Positions 63,011-64,000 of a stretch of 64,000 bases of DNA are shown here, in pieces. The stretch is from Halieaceae bacterium. Its GTDB lineage: Bacteria; Pseudomonadota; Gammaproteobacteria; Pseudomonadales; Halieaceae. The translations under genes were made by a program, and so were the position numbers. The DNA lies in assembly GCA_024640505.1 (NCBI GenBank), contig JAHEEV010000004.1, positions 19,828-83,827 on the forward strand, written 5' to 3'. Within the stretch, counting starts at the first letter, position 1. The number at the start of each line of letters is the position of its first letter. Below the pieces are notes generated by a model. It was not told where the DNA came from. It searched no databases and was given only the letters and a program-made list of their open reading frames with translations.

Positions 63011-63052
63011 GGATAGTCTGAGCAAAACTCCAGCAAGCTTATACAAGCGGGT

Positions 63053-63061
63053 TGCTATAAT
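63053..63061 (+). promoter_or_regulatory. Extended -10 box pointing into a terminator
   Basis: TGC then TATAAT at 63056-63061, on the plus strand. The only downstream element within 50 bases is the hairpin at 63079-63098, so any transcript would be very short. Confidence 0.3.
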
Positions 63062-63071
63062 CCGATGAGCC

Positions 63072-63098
63072 AAAAAAAGCCCCACTCGATGGTGGGGC
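63072..63098 (-). terminator. Rho-independent terminator of fdxA
   Basis: A 7-bp stem GCCCCAC/GTGGGGC around a 6-base loop, with seven A on the plus strand (T on the minus strand) after the stem. It lies 19 bases past the fdxA stop. Four T on the plus side make it partly bidirectional. Confidence 0.85.
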
Positions 63099-63116
63099 TT
63101 TTGCGGTGGATCCTGC

Positions 63117-63440
63117 TCAGCGTTGCAGCAGCTCCAGCTTGTCGGGTTTGCCGTGCCACTCCTTCGCGTCCGGGAGGGCGTCTTTCTTCTCGGTGATGCA
63201 GGGCCATACCTCAGCCAGCTCGGCATTGAGTTCCAGGAATACGGCCTGGTCTTCCGGCAGCTCGTCTTCTGAGAAGATGGCGTCGATCGGGCACTCGGGT
63301 TCACACAGGGCGCAGTCGATGCACTCGTCCGGGTGGATGACCAGGAAATTCGGCCCCTCGTAGAAGCAGTCCACCGGGCAGACCTCGACACAATCCGTGT
63401 GTTTGCAGTTGATGCAATCTTCACCTACAACAAAAGTCAT
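63117..63440 (-). CDS. fdxA: Seven-iron ferredoxin FdxA
   Basis: A 107-residue [3Fe-4S][4Fe-4S] ferredoxin like Azotobacter FdI. Cluster ligands by analogy are C9, C17 and C50 for the 3Fe cluster, and C21, C40, C43 and C46 for the 4Fe cluster. The start at 63440 (TFVVGEDC) is the family start. It usually lies next to mutS and rpoS in Pseudomonas; here it keeps the mutS neighbour only. It is the natural electron partner candidate for Fpr. Confidence 0.95.
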   Translation of the reverse strand: MTFVVGEDCINCKHTDCVEVCPVDCFYEGPNFLVIHPDECIDCALCEPECPIDAIFSEDELPEDQAVFLELNAELAEVWPCITEKKDALPDAKEWHGKPDKLELLQR

Positions 63441-63671
63441 TCTCGTAAAGCCTCTTGCAAATTTCCGCGTGCCACAGGGCGGCGCTGACGTTGTCATCCC
63501 GGCTGGTGCAGGGGCCCAGTGAAAATGCCTGGGTGGATTCTGCGATGGCGGCCGACCGCCTGTACGGGAATGACGCTCTGGCAGGGAATCAGGAGCTGCG
63601 TATCTCCCCGTCCAAGGGGCGCTAGTTTACCTTCACGGGCTGCGGAAATGAAGTGCCATGCCAGGGGGTAT

Positions 63672-64000
63672 TTACCCCAGCCGCGACTTCAGTTCGTATA
63701 GCATTTCCAGTGCCTGGCGCGGCGTCAGCTCATCCACCTCCAGCTGTTCGAGCGCTGCTACGACAGGATGAGGGGCGGCGAACAGATCCACCTGGGCCGG
63801 GAGTTCAGTGGTGGCCCCGGGTTCCTTGCCTGGGCCGGCCGCACCTGGGCCGGCCGCACCTGAGCCGGCCGCACCTGGGCCGGCCGCACCAGCGTCTGCC
63901 GCCACATCGCGGCTCCCTTCAGTCGCGTGTCCCCCGGCGGGCCGCGCCTGAGCCGGCCGCGCCTGTGCTGGCCGCGCCTGAGCCGGCCGCGCCTCTGCTG
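63672..64000 (-). CDS. mutS: DNA mismatch repair protein MutS, C-terminal fragment
   Basis: The frame is open to the right edge, so only the last 109 residues are seen. The end, [23 protein letters not shown], is the MutS tetramerisation helix region. Before it lies a low-complexity linker: pentapeptide repeats of the GAAGP type (about 63829-63888) and then RPAQA (63941 to the edge). Normal MutS linkers here are short and variable. MutS detects base mismatches and recruits MutL. The ATPase core lies beyond the window. Confidence 0.9.
   Translation of the reverse strand, partial: AEARPAQARPAQARPAQARPAGGHATEGSRDVAADAGAAGPGAAGSGAAGPGAAGPGKEPGATTELPAQVDLFAAPHPVVAALEQLEVDELTPRQALEMLYELKSRLG
63829..63888. 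repeat. Tandem 15-bp repeat array A, four units
   Basis: Four 15-base units, CCTGGGCCGGCCGCA with one G-to-A change in the third unit. They encode Gly-Ala-Ala-Gly-Pro-type repeats in mutS. Confidence 0.95.
63941..64000. repeat. Tandem 15-bp repeat array B, at least four units
   Basis: Units of GCCGCGCCTGAGCCG alternate with close variants and run to the window edge. Array A read from the same point is GCCGCACCTGGGCCG, which differs at two bases, so the arrays share one ancestor. The mutS frame reads B one base out of phase from A, giving RPAQA-type repeats. Confidence 0.92.

Larger units (their letters stand above)
62660..63116. other. 457-bp region without a protein gene, with two long inverted repeats
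   Basis: The gap separates fpr from convergent fdxA. It holds two long perfect inverted repeats, a plus-strand extended -10 box near 63056, and the fdxA terminator. A small ORF at 62730-62984 has no homology I recognise and crosses both repeats, so it is not called. Confidence 0.7.

Noticed and set aside
63829..64000. CRISPR-like repeats
   Set aside because: The repeats are 15 bases, directly tandem without spacers, and lie in the mutS reading frame.

Overview
The window is a GC-rich, gene-dense bacterial chromosome segment. Its housekeeping blocks point to a gammaproteobacterium: accA-tilS-pyrG-kdsA-eno-ftsB-ispD-ispF-truD-pcm-nlpD-rpoS, then fdxA and mutS at the right edge, the long-type dapD beside dapE, and dapA-bamC. 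The rpoS/fdxA/mutS neighbourhood, the FinR-like regulator divergent from fpr, and a CYP153-type P450 with its ferredoxin suit a marine, hydrocarbon- or lipid-using lineage such as Halieaceae (OM60/NOR5) or relatives. That placement is inference from gene content. I saw no IS element, prophage, CRISPR array, rRNA or complete tRNA.

Layout. 1-9 kb: the 3' end of an indolepyruvate:ferredoxin oxidoreductase, a queuosine-precursor transporter, an SDR, a QueD-like protein lacking the usual cysteine, oligopeptidase A, ThpR, a DEAD-box helicase and a transporter/solute-binding fusion. 9-20 kb: an exported phosphatase fused to a kinase-like domain, a quinone reductase, a GNAT, cysK, an unexplained terminator that may end a small RNA, a YihY/TlpA/deiodinase-like operon, and an arsC-wrbA-DUF2069-sppA operon. 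20-29 kb: mscS, a MaoC hydratase, a NUDIX enzyme, a thiolase-like/DUF35 pair, a SRAP protein, an SDR, and a four-gene Mla/Pqi-type lipid transport operon with 4-nt overlaps. 29-40 kb: dapA-bamC-MBL, an acyltransferase, an LRR lipoprotein, a divergent nucleotide-cyclase-like gene followed by a class I phosphodiesterase-like HD gene, rsmJ, an SDR, and the ArsC-like/dapD/dapE operon. 40-53 kb: the conserved core from accA to rpoS. surE is absent between truD and pcm, and a PopT-type (DUF368) polyprenyl-phosphate transporter lies between pcm and nlpD.

53-63 kb is about 10 kb between rpoS and fdxA, two genes that are neighbours in Pseudomonas: a VOC protein, a zinc-less MDR, a DUF1080 lipoprotein, AraC/ferredoxin/CYP153, an exported four-cysteine protein, an amidoligase/glutamine-amidotransferase/DedA operon, and finR/fpr. 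A 457-bp gap with two long perfect inverted repeats follows, then fdxA and the 3' end of mutS. The mutS linker holds two arrays of one 15-bp repeat, read in two different frames.

The observations most worth following are the phosphatase-kinase fusion, the cyclase-like/phosphodiesterase-like gene pair, the transporter with degenerate binding motifs and a fused binding protein, the amidoligase operon, the two-frame repeat in mutS, and the unassigned terminator downstream of a possible small RNA.
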